A stretch of 64,000 bases of DNA from Scleromitrula shiraiana (taxonomy: Eukaryota; Ascomycota; Leotiomycetes; Helotiales; Sclerotiniaceae): NCBI GenBank assembly GCA_028455995.1, contig JABELC010000010.1, positions 1,204,001 through 1,268,000 on the forward strand, read 5' to 3'. The number at the start of each line of letters is the position of its first letter. Positions within the stretch are counted from its first letter, which is position 1. Shown here one piece after another: positions 13,173 through 25,318 of this stretch. Both the position numbers and the translations under genes were made by a program. Under the pieces are notes generated by a model. It did no database searches and was not told the origin of the DNA. It saw nothing but the letters and a program-made list of their open reading frames with translations.

Positions 13173-13585
13173 GATTTCATTATATATCTGATCTCAATCA
13201 AACCAAATCAACTCAAATCAAACCAGAAACTAAAACTGAAAACACACTTTTTGTGACTATATATCCTCCAGGCATTAGCTAACCAATAAGAGGATGTAGA
13301 TATATAGCATGCCACTTGGAACGCTTGATTGACTGGCGATATACTAGGAGATAGCAATGAATAAATGCTTGGGGATATCCTATTGTGAGGTCTTGGATGG
13401 TAGATATCTATGTATCGGTAAGTGGATATTGTGTATTATCTTCCTATATACAAGAAATCTGAGTGGTAAGAACTAACCTGTCTATACTATCGTACAATTA
13501 TACACATGCATATGGACAACCTACTAGTACATAAACGCACGTGCTGCTTATGCAAAACCCAACGCCCAACCTCAACGACCTACCA
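13173..13585. other. Spacer between NLR relic and MFS gene
   Basis: AT-rich sequence with an AATCAAATCAA-type repeat near 13190-13220. No gene is seen. The right part probably holds the 3' UTR of the MFS gene. Confidence 0.5.
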
Positions 13586-15813
13586 CTAAACCTTCACCTC
13601 CTTCACCACCCTCGCACTCTCACCCTCATTCTCTTTCATCCCTTCCTGCCCATGTCCCTTTTTAACACTCCTCCACTCCAACCCGCAAACCACCACAAAA
13701 CTCGCAATCGCACAAGCAGTAGTAACCCAATAGCACCGACTCAACGCCACCGTATACGCCCTCCTCACATCCCTCAACCTCTCCTCCTTACCCAATTCCC
13801 TCAGTACATTAACGATTTCAGTTGCACCACTATGCAAGAACAGCCGTGCGTCCAAATCCGGCGCGTTCCTGCGAATATCCTCTACAAGTCCATTTTGGAA
13901 TAACGTTTGACACACGGAAATGAATAGCGCACCGCCCAGCGATTGGAAAAACGAAACGCAAGCTGTTCCAACCGGGACATCAACAAGAGGGAGCACAGTC
14001 TGCACAGTAACAATACCGCCCTGAAAACCAACGCCGATGCCGATACCGGCGATGACCTGGTAGCCGAACCATTGGGAGAGCGGGGTAGTGAGGGAGAAGG
14101 TGGTGATGAGGCCGGACCCGATGGCGAAGAGCGCCATGCAGATTATCATTATGGGGGTGTAGTAGCCGAGGGCGGTGATGAGGGCGCCGGTTAGGATGGA
14201 GGAGATTACGGTGGAGATTAGGAGGGGGAGCAGCTGGATGCCGGCTTTGGTGGCGCTGGCGCCTTTGACGGATTCTGTGGGGGAAGGGAGTTAGTGGTTG
14301 GTTTGGAAGGTTTGAGAGAGAAAGGGGGTTTGGCTAGAATAGGGAGTTGAGGGAATATAGACGGGGAGATGTGCAGGTGATATTTTGGATAAAGAAAGGC
14401 AAAATCCGGGAACTGAATATGCTCACGGAAATAAATGGCTAGGTAGAAGATCAAGGCGAAAAAACCAGCACCGAAGAAAAACGAAAAGAGGAATGCCAAT
14501 CCCGTGTTTCGGTTTTTGAAAAATCGAGGAGGGAGAATTCCTTTATCGCCCAAGTAAATTTGAGAAATTATGAACAGAATTCCCAGGAGGGCGGATCCGA
14601 TTAAAAGACCGATTACTTTGGAATTGTTCCAGGGATAAGTGGTTCCACCCCATTGGAGTGCTAGTAGCAGACATACGACGGCGGGTATGAGAATAGCGGT
14701 GCCGATTAGATCGAGTTTTTGGATACGGCGGAGGATGGATATGTTTTCTGGGTTGTTTTCTCGGTGGATGTGGAGGAAGATGGAGATTACTAGGACGGCT
14801 ATGGCGCCGATTGGGAGGCTAGTGAGAGGAATATGTGTTAGTGATTTTGATATGGAGAATGAGGGTAGATGTCATACTTTATATAGAAACACCATCGCCA
14901 CGATACTTTATCACTGTGTTTGAAATTATTCTTTGTAATTGATGAATGATCAAGATCGGATAAGCTTACGTGAATACACCACCAAGTAGAGGACCCGCTA
15001 CCGAAGCTATTCCCCACATTCCTCCACTACAAGGTTGTTCGTTAGACCTACAAACTAATGTATGTGGTGGGTACATTGCACACTCACATCAAACCAAATG
15101 CAGCTGGTCGTTTTCGCAGAGGAACTGTTTATAATGTTAGAGATATTTCCACAGAACAATGTCACTTCAAAGCAAAGAGAAGAAAACAAACTACTTACGA
15201 CAATAAGCCAAAATAACTATAGCTCCCGAGAATAAACCCCCAGTTCCTATACCAGCTATAGCTCGTCCTATTATCAATGCCGTACTATTTGGTGCAACTG
15301 CGCAAACCAGAGAACTATCTCATTCATTAGCATACTACCAGATCTCTCACGGTATCACATTACTGACCCAATCTCGAAGATAACAATAGCTACAATAAAA
15401 GTATATTTTATCTACTAAAATCAGTAAACCCCATGAGGACTTCCAATCCACATGCAAACACTTACACTAAATATAGTATATATCCTACCGAACGTAGGCT
15501 GCAGCGCAGTAGTCGTCAGAAGATACGCAGAACCATACCATCCGATATCCTGTATACTATTGAACTGATCCGTAATTCTCGGTATGGCTGTTGCAATGAT
15601 GGTTTGATCTAAAGCTACTAGAAAAACTGCTAGACATAGGGCAGCTAGAATGACCCATAATTTTAGACCATGCGGGTAGATTGTTTCTTCACCATCGAGC
15701 GCGTTCGGATCAAGTAATGGGTCTTCTTGTGGACTTATATTCGCCGAAGGATGGTTTTGGGAGCCTAGCTCTGTTGATGTGTTTGATGTGTGGTTCTCGT
15801 TTGATGAATCCAT
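13586..15813 (-). CDS. MFS drug-efflux transporter, DHA2 (14-TMS) type
   Basis: Predicted proton-antiport exporter of the plasma membrane, related to fungal toxin and multidrug pumps. Eight exons: 15813-15466, 15411-15368, 15314-15199, 15124-15088, 15026-14970, 14913-14878, 14818-14427 and 14274-13586. They total 1,719 nt and 572 aa. Micro-exons of 44, 37, 57 and 36 nt are needed to rebuild the family motifs. These are the TM1 region VALDQTIIATAIPRITDQF, the RAIAGIGTGG helix, and SVAGPLLGGVFTDKVSWRWCFYINLPIG (read across four exons). Later segments include FYLAIYFQSVKGASATKAGIQLLP and the C-terminal helices ending in a charged tail. The substrate is unknown; no biosynthetic cluster genes adjoin it. 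The last exon shows C-rich then G-rich coding-strand bias. Confidence in the small exons is good because phases and motifs agree. Confidence 0.9.
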
Positions 15814-17136
15814 ATTGATAGTTTCGAACCTTGAGAACTTTTCTATACAGAGGAGGTCCTTCTAAATATATTATCGTCTGAATTTCAAGAAATTAAGATT
15901 CAAAATAGGGGTTGAAAGAATGTCACAAATAACGAATAGTCCTGCCTAGGTAAAAATATGCGCTAATTAAGCGCAACAGTTGCTCTTCCAAACTGAACTT
16001 AGTGAAGAAATGAATAAATCTTTTTAATAGATACAAATCTGATTGTAAACAACAGTAACAGCATCCTCAACTTCACTAGATATTTATAATCTATTTTGTA
16101 CTGAACAGATTGAGGTTATTGATGAGTCTACTTTGACTTTTTCTCATTCCTTCTATTCCATACATCAGATCTCTTTGTTATGATGGCTCGTTAGTTATGA
16201 ATCATCTTAAGCCCTTTCTTCTTCTGATTCGCCACATTTGAGCCATAAGGAGAAGATGTGAATGAAATGGGAACTTCTAGAAATTCCATCGGTCTCGGAC
16301 ACTGTCATGATCCGTAGTCCGGGTATTTTGACATTTCAAAGGAGGAAGAGGCTGTTTACAAAAAATTCTACTTAGGCAGAATTCATTCCTTGTGCAATGT
16401 AAACAAACTTTTGATCAAAGGTGTTGCCATCTTTGGTATACCCCCTCAATGTCCTAAGCAAGCGAAGCCATTGACATAAGTCGAAATCAAATATATCAAG
16501 CAGGTTTTAATTGATTTTGCTGCGGGAAGGATTTGATTTTCAGTTAGCTTCCTTCCTGCGTAACCATGCATGATCAGCCCAATTATGAGGGATGGAATAA
16601 TGATTTTGTATTACCATTATCTCACCGATCAGACTGCAGACTGCAGAGTGCAGAGTATCATATCGTATGTTTATATCTGAATGATTGATTCGATTGATTG
16701 ATAATGTATGACTCTTTGTTTGTTGTTATATGTTGACAAGTTTAAGATTCTCAAGTCGAGTCTCGATATTTATTCGCTCTTCATGAGAATCAATGCACAT
16801 ATCATTTCATAAGGAAAGCTGCAGAATTATCGCGAAATAATGAAGACCAATTATACAAAAGGTTATTGATTGCCTTGACACATCATCCATACATCATCTT
16901 GCCACTATTGTTTTGAACCAAAATTTTCTTTTTAATTGGTCTGCGACTCCACCACTTAAATGATACATGTGATCACGCGTTGAGAATTGTGCCCACTTCA
17001 CGAAAACCTTGGAACTTGGAAAGTGTCAGAACTACAGAACTCATATAGGAAATTGGAGGGGTCTATCTTTTTTTTTTGTTGAGATAAACTTCTTGCTTGT
17101 TGCTACTGTTCTTGTGTATAATGTGTTGTATGTATG

Positions 17137-17199
17137 TGATGGTGATGGTGATGGTGATGGTGATGGTGATGGTGATGGTGATGGTGATGGGTGATGGTA
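17137..17199. repeat. (GATGGT)n hexanucleotide repeat
   Basis: About ten near-perfect GATGGT units on the plus strand, with one irregular unit near the end. The array lies in non-coding DNA upstream of Argonaute. Confidence 0.9.
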
Positions 17200-17501
17200 C
17201 ATTTAGATGAAGCTTCTCTTTATTATTATAAATTACCTGCTTATGTATATTTTCGTCTTCCAGTCTCTCTTTCTTTGTAATCGAAACAGATCATATAATG
17301 AATCTATTTTCCTTTCTTTCTTTTTCAGCTTGATTTGATTGATTGATTGATTGATAAGATGAAAGGACTTGTGTACCCAACCAACTGTATTCCTTCCAAT
17401 TGACAAAGTGGGGTAATTAATGGCACCTGGGCAACTAATGAGGCAACTAATGAAAAGACAACCCGCATATCACCCCCACCCGGATACTTATTACTATGTA
17501 C

Positions 17502-17612
17502 CCTACCTACCTACCTACCTACCTACCTATCTACCTAGATACATATTGTAGCTATCTGCTACAACTGCATACAATACATACAATACATACAATACATACA
17601 ATACATACATCC
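17502..17612. repeat. (CTAC)n and CAATACATA tandem repeats
   Basis: A (CTAC)n run (17502-17536) is followed by about five CAATACATA-type units (17563-17612). Both lie in the Argonaute upstream region. Confidence 0.85.
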
Positions 17613-18778
17613 TATCCTACCACCCTCAGTTGAATATCCACGTATCATTACCAATGTGTGATTGATTGATTGATTAATTCATTGATCTATCGATCGACTA
17701 TTTGTTTATTCGTTTTGCCTGCCTGCTCCCATTACTTGCTTTGGGCTTGTTTGCCTGTTTCTGAATTGGGTTCAGCCATTCGCATTTAACTCTTCTTTCA
17801 TCTTCTTGCCTTTTTTGTTTCTTCCCTACTTCCCTTCTCTTTCTCATTCACTTATCTGATTACACTCTTCATCTCTTTTCTCTCCTCCCCATCACAACAA
17901 TATCACAACAACAACATCACAACAACAATATAACATTAGCCTTTTTGAATACAATTACGATAATACAATTGTACGATTGCTTGATTGCTTAGCCCACTTA
18001 TTTATTGGCTTTGAAGTATCTCCAATTCAACCATTATCGATAATTTCAATTGTTTTAGCTAGAACTATTGCAAGGCTCGCAGCCTCGGCACCTTACCATC
18101 TCAACAATCAATCAATCAATAACCCTGAGTAGGTACAATCACCTGTTTCTTTCTTGATCCTCAACCATTTTTCTCTCTCAATCGAGTATTCACAGCGAGT
18201 TCGCCTCTATATTGAGCCTTTTTCACATTGCCATGTGGGCTCACATATTTATCGTAATGCAGTTTGATAACCCGTAAGACAAGACTCAAGTGCACAACCA
18301 ATATCAACCATACTACCCTTTTACGACATCAGGGTCTTTCAACATCAATAAGTGTCCTGGTATGCTTTATTTCTAATCTCTTGGTTCTCTACAATGACCC
18401 TTTGAAATTTCTTTTGTATGTTAGAGTATATCAGACTTGATATCACTTATTCATACACCCGTTATGATCACCATCCTCCCTTTTTTCGACTTTAATTTGA
18501 TCGTAGTGCTCAGATCTTTCTCTATCAAAGGTCATGTTCTAGCGACTCCCCCCTTTACTGTCATTATGACTTGAAACTTGCTGTATCTTCCCTTACGATG
18601 CTTCGGTCAGGAATGCAATTTATTTTTCCAATTTTGCTATCCTTCACAGTTCTTTCCTATTCTTCAACTCAAATTATCACTTACTCACCTCACCAAAGAA
18701 CTTTCACCCATACTTATTTCGTGCTCTGACTTTTGTCTACAGACCTATATCAACATAGATTCACATCGATTTATCAAA

Positions 18779-21700
18779 ATGTCTTATGATCCCCGGGGAA
18801 GTTATGGTGGTGGAGGAGGCAGAGGTAGAGGTAACCGCGGAGGATACGGTCGAGGAGGGGGAGATCGTGGTGGATACAGTCAGCGAGGGGGAGATCGTGG
18901 TGGATACAGTCAACGAGGGGGAGGCGGAGGGGGAGGTCGTGGTAATTACAAACAAAAGGAATCTAAAACCATTTTCAAGTAAGTTAACTTGCAACATTCA
19001 TGAATTAGATTCTAACACATTCTCAGAGATCCCCACGATCAAGCTCCAGCTGCGCGTGTAGCCAAGTTTGAGGATTGCTTTGATGAAAATATTTCAGGTG
19101 TTAATGCTATCAGCAATATGTCAACCAACCAGCAATATCCTACTCGTCCTGGGTATGGTACTAATGGCAAGAGAATTGATATTTATGCAAATTATTTTGC
19201 ATTGCAAACAAAGGATAACTTTTCTCTGGGACGATATAACGTTAGCGTCACCCCGGATGGTCTACCGCCCAAAAAGAAAAAACAACTGTTTAGGCTTTTA
19301 CTTGAACAAGATGAATTTGCTCCACTTTCAATAGCAACTGACTATGCTTCAATGCTTATTACTGTGAATCCATTATCGTTCATCACTACGAATAAGGATT
19401 ACACAGTAACGATTGCCTTCCGTGCTGAAAAGGAGGATGAAGCACGGCCTTCGGCAAAGAAATATACTCTTCGAATCACTCGTGGAGCTTCCTTGGATGT
19501 CAATGGTTTAATCCATTATCTGTCAAACCCGTCAGCGAATAATGGGATTGCAAGTCAAAAAGAAGAGATAATACAGGCGATGAACACCATAATGGGTTTT
19601 CATTGCCTACGTGAGGACAAAATCGTTTCTATTGGTCATAATCGACACTTCTCGACCGATCGAAGCGAGAGAAATTCTCATAACATAAAGTCTCTTGGGA
19701 ATGGTCTTGAAGCGTTGCGTGGATTTTTTCAAAGCGTTCGCCTGGGTACAGGTAGGCTTTTGATAAACGTGAACGTTTCTCACAGTGTTTTCCTCACGCC
19801 GGTTTCCTTGCCAACCCTTTATAAAGACCTTGGCAATGTAACTTGGAGGATAGCGGAAAGAATAAGCAAAAAGCGAGTCGCGATCACTCATCTACCGGTA
19901 AAGAAAAACAAGAAAGGCGAAGTGATTCCACGTGTCAAATCCATCTTTGGCTTAGCTCGTCCTGGCGAGGGCCGTACAGAGGAACACCCTCCTCAGGTGA
20001 ATGAATATGGCGCTGGACCTAAGAAAATCAAATTCTGGATCTCTGGCGATCAATCTACTGATGGAAAGAAGTCCGCCGGAGGTCTTCCGCAAAACACATA
20101 CATTTCGGTATTTGATTACTTTAAAAAGAGTATATCTACCTCTTACTTTTTGCATCAGATATTTATGCTAACTTTACTCAGAATATCCTGGAATCAATTT
20201 ACTCCCTGATCATCCAGTAGTCAATGTTGGCAATGCTGAACATCCATCGTACTTACCAGCAGAGGTTTGCGTTATCCTGCCTGGTCAAGTAATCAAGAAA
20301 AAACTGGATGCCGATCAAACGACGGCAATGCTCGCGTTTGCAAACAGAAAACCCATAGAAAACGGCACTTCTATTACAACTGATGGAAAAGCTGTCCTGG
20401 GATTGAACTCTCAAAATGATATTTTGGTAAGACTCTTATTCTATGCTCTTTGGTATAATCGCTAATTGTCTCAGGCGCGATTCGGGGTCCAAGTTGGCAA
20501 TGGCCTTGTGACTGTCCAGGCGCGAGTGCTACCAGCTCCCCTAATCAGTTACCAAGATTCCAGGAATAAGCCAACAACAGTCTCATGTGCCAATGGAACT
20601 TGGAACGCGAGAGGCGTCAAGTTCCATACAGGAAGCGATATTGGATACTGGACATATCTATGTATTCAACCTGGTATTGATGAACGTCTAATCCAAAACT
20701 CAGTACGGGACTTTCAAACCAAACTTAAGCAAGATGGTGTCGGAGCGAGTAAGCTTGTACAGGGACCACCATCGATTCGATTCGTGGAAGGTGACGAAGC
20801 CGCCACTTACAGTGCGGTCAATAATTGGTTTCATTCGCTCACCCATACCCCGAACAAACCAAAGATAAACTTTGTTCTTGTTATTTTACCTAAAGAGAAT
20901 ACTTCTTTATATAACACAGTCAAGACAATTGCAGATACAAAGGCTGGCGTTCATACAGTCTGTGTCACTGCATTTAAATTTTCAAAACCCAACGCCCTCC
21001 AGTACATGGGCAACGTTGGTTTGAAGTTTAATCTCAAAGCTGGAGGTATAAATCATAGTGTAGATCGTGCCAAACTAGGCATTATTGGTGAAGGAAATAC
21101 GATGGTTGTTGGAATTGATGTTACACATCCATCTCCCGGATCAAAGAGCACGGCACCGAGTGTATTCGGTATGGTAACCAGTCTTGACGCACACCTCGGC
21201 CAATGGTCTGCAGTCTATGGGATACAAGATAAAGCTCGTGCTGAAATGGTTTCCGGACTCGAAATGAACTTTATGAAGCTTCTGGATCGTTGGATTAAAG
21301 TTAACAAAAAACACCCAGAGAACATATTGATTTATCGAGACGGAGTTTCGGAAGGTCAGTATAAACTTGTTCTTGATACGGAAATACCTCAAATTAGGAA
21401 CGCATGCAGACAAAAATACCCTGCTACTTCAACTAAGAAGGGTATGCCAAAGATTACCTTGATTATCTGCGGTAAACGCCACCATACACGATTCTATCCC
21501 AGGGAAGAGTCACAGGCAGATGATAATTCAAACTGTATTGCTGGTACCGTGGTCGACCGTGGGATTACAGAGTCTCGCTCCTGGGATTTCTTTCTTCAAT
21601 CACATGGATGTTTGAAAGGCACAGCTCGACCGTGTCATTATTATGTGATTCTTGATGAGATATTCAGGGCACAAAAAGTTAAATTTCCGCACAAGAACAC

Positions 21701-21965
21701 GGCTGATATGGTTGAGGAGCTCACTAACAATATGTGCCATATCTTTGGTAGAGCCACCAAGGCCGTCAGTTTAAGTCCTCCGGCATATTACGCTGATTTG
21801 TTATGCACTCGCCTGAGATGTTATCTTCCGGATGAGTTCGATCCAGCTACTGGAGGCGCAGCACTAGCTGCTACAACAGATGTTGATGATACAGCAGCTA
21901 GAGACCTTCTGAGGGCTCGGATCAGGGTTCATCCGAATATCCAAGAGTCAATGTTTTTCGTCTAG
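18779..21965 (+). CDS. Argonaute (small-RNA-guided slicer)
   Basis: Core RNA-silencing effector that binds small RNA and can cut matching RNA. Exons 18779-18978, 19027-20129, 20182-20426 and 20475-21965 give 3,039 nt and 1,012 aa. The N-terminus is an RGG/RGY-rich tail (residues about 5-58) encoded partly by 30-bp repeats. It is followed by the Argonaute N and linker-1 regions (SLGNGLEALRGFFQSVR), the PAZ region, MID and PIWI. The PIWI slicer tetrad appears intact. D731 lies in GIDVTHPSPG, E773 in RAEMV, D805 in YRDGVSEGQ and H904 in PCHYYVILDE. The C-terminus ends SMFFV, as typical eukaryotic Argonautes end in a similar hydrophobic motif. No stops or frameshifts. It resembles QDE-2-like fungal Argonautes; whether it serves quelling, virus defence or export of small RNAs cannot be read from sequence. 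Confidence 0.95.
18851..18913 (+). repeat. 30-bp tandem repeat in Argonaute RGG tail
   Basis: Two near-identical 30-bp units within exon 1 encode RGGDRGGYSQ-type decapeptides. Copy number could vary between strains without breaking frame. Confidence 0.8.
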
Positions 21966-22983
21966 ATAATTATCGGATACATCAAGCGACCGATGAAGAG
22001 AAATAGGTTCGAAACTCCGCAACCTAAGTTCAAAAGCTGAAGAAGACGTGCTAATACTCGAGTATAGACCTCTTTATTCAGCACCTATGCTACCATCAGC
22101 CAGTTCCAACCTCTTTTTTCGATGGATGGGTCCAGTGTGTTTTAATTCCAACTGATACTGGGGAGAATGAATGATGGGAACGAAGTAGAACCATATCACT
22201 GTCTTTTATACATACCGAATCGGCATTTTTTTCCTTATTAATATTAGCAATCATTTCGTTTGGGAAAGAAAGCGTTTTTAGCTTCACTCATAGGCTATAG
22301 CCAAGAAAAATATCAATACTCTGACATATGGAATCATTGGAATGTGACATGTGAGACACTTTCTGTCACTTTTTACTTGTTTAGTAACTAGCGAATAATC
22401 TTTTTTACAGCCCAAATATGCATGTCTGAAATACCGCGTCACGATGAATCTTTGCTTGCGTATGCGTGTTTGAATTATGATTATCACGTATATTTGTTTG
22501 GGGAGAAATAGAAGGGGAAAGGGGCCAACGTTAAGGTTTAGGTTAAACTTTTTCTTAGATACGGAGTAGGCAAGTCTAATATTGAAATTATACTTTTTGC
22601 CCCTACCGCTGTCATTATTTAGCCCCATGTAATTGAACTTCAGCTAGATGAAAGTTTCATATCATTCATTGCCAAGCTTTGTTTGGAATTTGGAGGGAAA
22701 AGGCGTTCATCTGACCTGATATCTTTTTTGCTCTTTTTGCTTTTTGGAAAGATCGTTTTAATTCTCTTGGGAAGAGAGGAAAATTGGAGTTTGAAAATTT
22801 GAATTGTTGGTTGTATGATTGGATGGATGGTTGAATGCATTTTGGATAGGATACTCGGAGAGAGAACCATTTCCATATCGTCTGAGCATCGCTCAATCAC
22901 ATACATACCTACCCTTCCAACCAACTCCTCTCATCAAGCACACAAATCTATTCCCCACCATCTCACCAACCTACCAATCCACA
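21966..22983. other. Intergenic, Argonaute 3' flank to secreted-protein gene
   Basis: No gene supported. The segment 22880-22983 is CA/CT-rich and probably contains the 5' UTR of the secreted protein. Confidence 0.5.
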
Positions 22984-23439
22984 ATGTACATCCCCACCCT
23001 CACCACCACCATCATCCTCCTCCTCACCCTCCTCACACCCCCCACAAAAGCCTGTCTCCACTACACCGCCACCTTCCCCTTCAACGAAGACCTCCCCTTC
23101 ACCGCCTCCATAATCGACAACGGCATCCAAACCTGCTGGATAAACATGACCTACACCAAGCACTGGAAGCTGCAAGTCATTGAGAACTGGGGCTGGCGCG
23201 GCAGCGATAAGTGGAAGTGGAAGCCGTGGAGATTCGAATGCACCAAGAAAGAGTGGGAGGGCAACATGAAGGGGAATGCCACCGATAGGAGGTATTATGC
23301 GGAGGTGGGGGTGGGTCTTAGGGGCGTTATGTATAGGGCGCATGGCGAACGCTTTTGGTTCTTGCCGGATGTGAGTGAGGATGTGGAGGGGGAGAGGTGG
23401 GTTTATAGTAAGAAGATGTGGTGTAAGCCGGGGGCGTGA
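22984..23439 (+). CDS. Small secreted protein, four cysteines
   Basis: Single-exon ORF of 151 aa. The first 23 residues form a clear signal peptide (TTTIILLLTLLTPPTKA) with predicted cleavage before Cys24. The mature part of about 128 residues has cysteines at 24, 51, 86 and 147, enough for two disulfides. It has two N-glycosylation sequons (N54-M-T, N98-A-T) and many aromatic residues, including WRGSDKWKWKPW. I do not recognise a family. Size, secretion signal and cysteines match what is usually listed as a candidate effector in plant-associated fungi, but that role is inference. The start was chosen at 22984 because an in-frame upstream ATG would bury the signal peptide. AATAAA follows at about 23660. 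Coding-strand composition switches from C-rich to G-rich near 23160. Confidence 0.8.
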   Translation: MYIPTLTTTIILLLTLLTPPTKACLHYTATFPFNEDLPFTASIIDNGIQTCWINMTYTKHWKLQVIENWGWRGSDKWKWKPWRFECTKKEWEGNMKGNATDRRYYAEVGVGLRGVMYRAHGERFWFLPDVSEDVEGERWVYSKKMWCKPGA

Positions 23440-24248
23440 GGAGAGGAGGCGGTATGGGTGATGGGTGTGGTGTGAAGGTGGAAGTGGAAGTGGAAGTGGA
23501 GGTAGGGTTGGATTAAATTGTTGGAGGAGCGGGTGATGTGGGAGAGGACAAATAGAGTAAGGGAGTCATAGGAGGATGTTGTCGAGAAGGATACCAAAAA
23601 AATTAGAGATGGGTTGAAGATCAGTGGGTGTGTACTATATTTGTACTATGTATTGTTTGAATAAAGTTAGAGGTCTGATTTGATGAGATGATTAGGGGAC
23701 GAAGTATAAGTTATTACAGTTTACATTGTGTCGGGTAAATGGCGTAGGACGAATGATCATTATTCGAACAATAAGTTTGGAGTTCTGGATTATATTTCAA
23801 TAAGGGAGAGGTATTCGAGAGGTATTTATGAATGGTCCAGTTCGGCCCAGTTCAGAGATGAGCCAACATGCTAGTACAACTTGAAATATACTTCAGTGTA
23901 TTTCTTTTCGTTTAATATTTAGATCTTAGATTTTTTATCGTAGGTGATGGCCTGGGTGATTGTGAATAGCTTAAGATCTTTCTACGCATGTAATCCATGT
24001 ACTCCAGAAATCATCTTATCATCCAATCTCAACCCCGATTTCCACTGAAGTTCACATTCATACATGTGCTCACTTCAATAAGTTATTCTTTTAGTTCTGA
24101 TTAAGTCGGAGATCAGAATCTTTTTTTACACCGCACATGTTAATGAAATAACTTTTCTTCTATCTGTATCCTTCAACTTCAACACTGGATGCAACTCTAT
24201 TGTATATCCGTCACGTATGCAAAGTACGAAAAAACAAAATAATACAAC
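23440..24248. other. Intergenic
   Basis: The left end is G-rich, with (GTGGAA)n near 23476-23502; the rest is AT-rich. No gene is supported. Confidence 0.5.
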
Positions 24249-25318
24249 ATGACCCCAAGAACAAGTCCAAGAACAAGTCCGGAAACAAGACGATATAGTA
24301 TGATACCCTCAGAACTATTTCTCGAAAGTCCCAGTATAATATCAAAGCAGAAGAGAACCAAACAACGAAAGCGAACAATTAAACCAACTTTCCACCAATT
24401 CAAGGGACTCCCTTTGGAGCTTCGCCAAGAAATATGGAGTCTGGCAATTGAAGAACATATGATTGACGATTCAAAGAAAACCCATCATCTTGTCCCACCA
24501 CCCAGCTCTGATTACCCATGCATGCCTCTATTCATGCATGTCTGTTCCGAAGCCCGAGATGTCTGCGCTAATAAATACTACGATAGACTTTGCGCCAAAG
24601 AAACCTCAGTAATTCTTTCGCAGATGAAGAGCGAGGGTGCAATAACCAAAAGACAGATGATGCAGCTCCCGGAGAAAGACGCAAAAAATTACCCTGAGAG
24701 ATACATCAATTACAAATATGATGCTTTTCATTTGAATAGTGGCTTTCATCCCTTTGATTCAAGATGGGGAGCGAGGACTGCTGTAGCGCCTGTAGAGGAG
24801 CTCTGGAAAAATTGGTTGAGACCGGTCAAAAAACTTGTAAGTTAGTTTGTTTCTGAGTGGATGAACAATAGTGATGGGACTGATCTAATACATCTTGTTT
24901 CTAGGCAGTCAACCTTGTCGGTTTCGAGGTAATGAGAGGGCGACCTCATCTTTGGGCTTTGGTATCGGAATACTGCCCTAATTTGGAGGATCTCATCATC
25001 GTTATCAATGGACACCTAGATCGATCGGAGCGTACTTCCACAATAGACGAACGTATTTGCTATGGAGGCCATGATTCAGATCCTCTTTGGCTATATCTTA
25101 GAGGGCTTTTTTGGGATCCCACTATACCCGTATGGATTCGGAAATTCAAGACGATAGAAAAGAGCAGTGTAAGAGATTCTGATCTGGAGTTCATAGGGGA
25201 TTTATCAGTGGTGAGCAGGTGCAGAGGTGTTATCCTAAAGGCTGACCGCCGTCCTGTGAGGATTGAAACAGAAGATTATGAGTACGAGGCCGTTCGCGAG
25301 TTCGAGGAGGAGGAGTAA
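24249..25318 (+). CDS. 2EXR-like (F-box-like) fungal protein
   Basis: Two exons, 24249-24836 and 24905-25318, give 1,002 nt and 333 aa. The intron begins GTAAGT and ends TTTCTAG. A basic N-terminus precedes the motif FHQFKGLPLELRQEIWSLAIEE at about residues 50-70, the hallmark of the 2EXR family expanded in plant-associated ascomycetes. This is followed by MPLFMHVCSEARDVC, the second conserved segment. The C-terminus is acidic (EFEEEE). The biochemical function of the family is unknown. Without splicing the protein would end two codons into the intron. Confidence 0.85.

Larger units (their letters stand above)
15814..18778. other. Long divergent spacer MFS / Argonaute
   Basis: Nearly 3 kb without a supported gene. 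It must hold the promoters of both flanking genes. From about 17690 the plus strand is pyrimidine- and CAA-rich, as in long fungal 5' leaders. A possible 5'-UTR intron of the Argonaute transcript could run from GTATGC near 18360 to TCTACAG at 18736-18742, just before the start codon. Simple repeats are listed separately. Confidence 0.55.
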
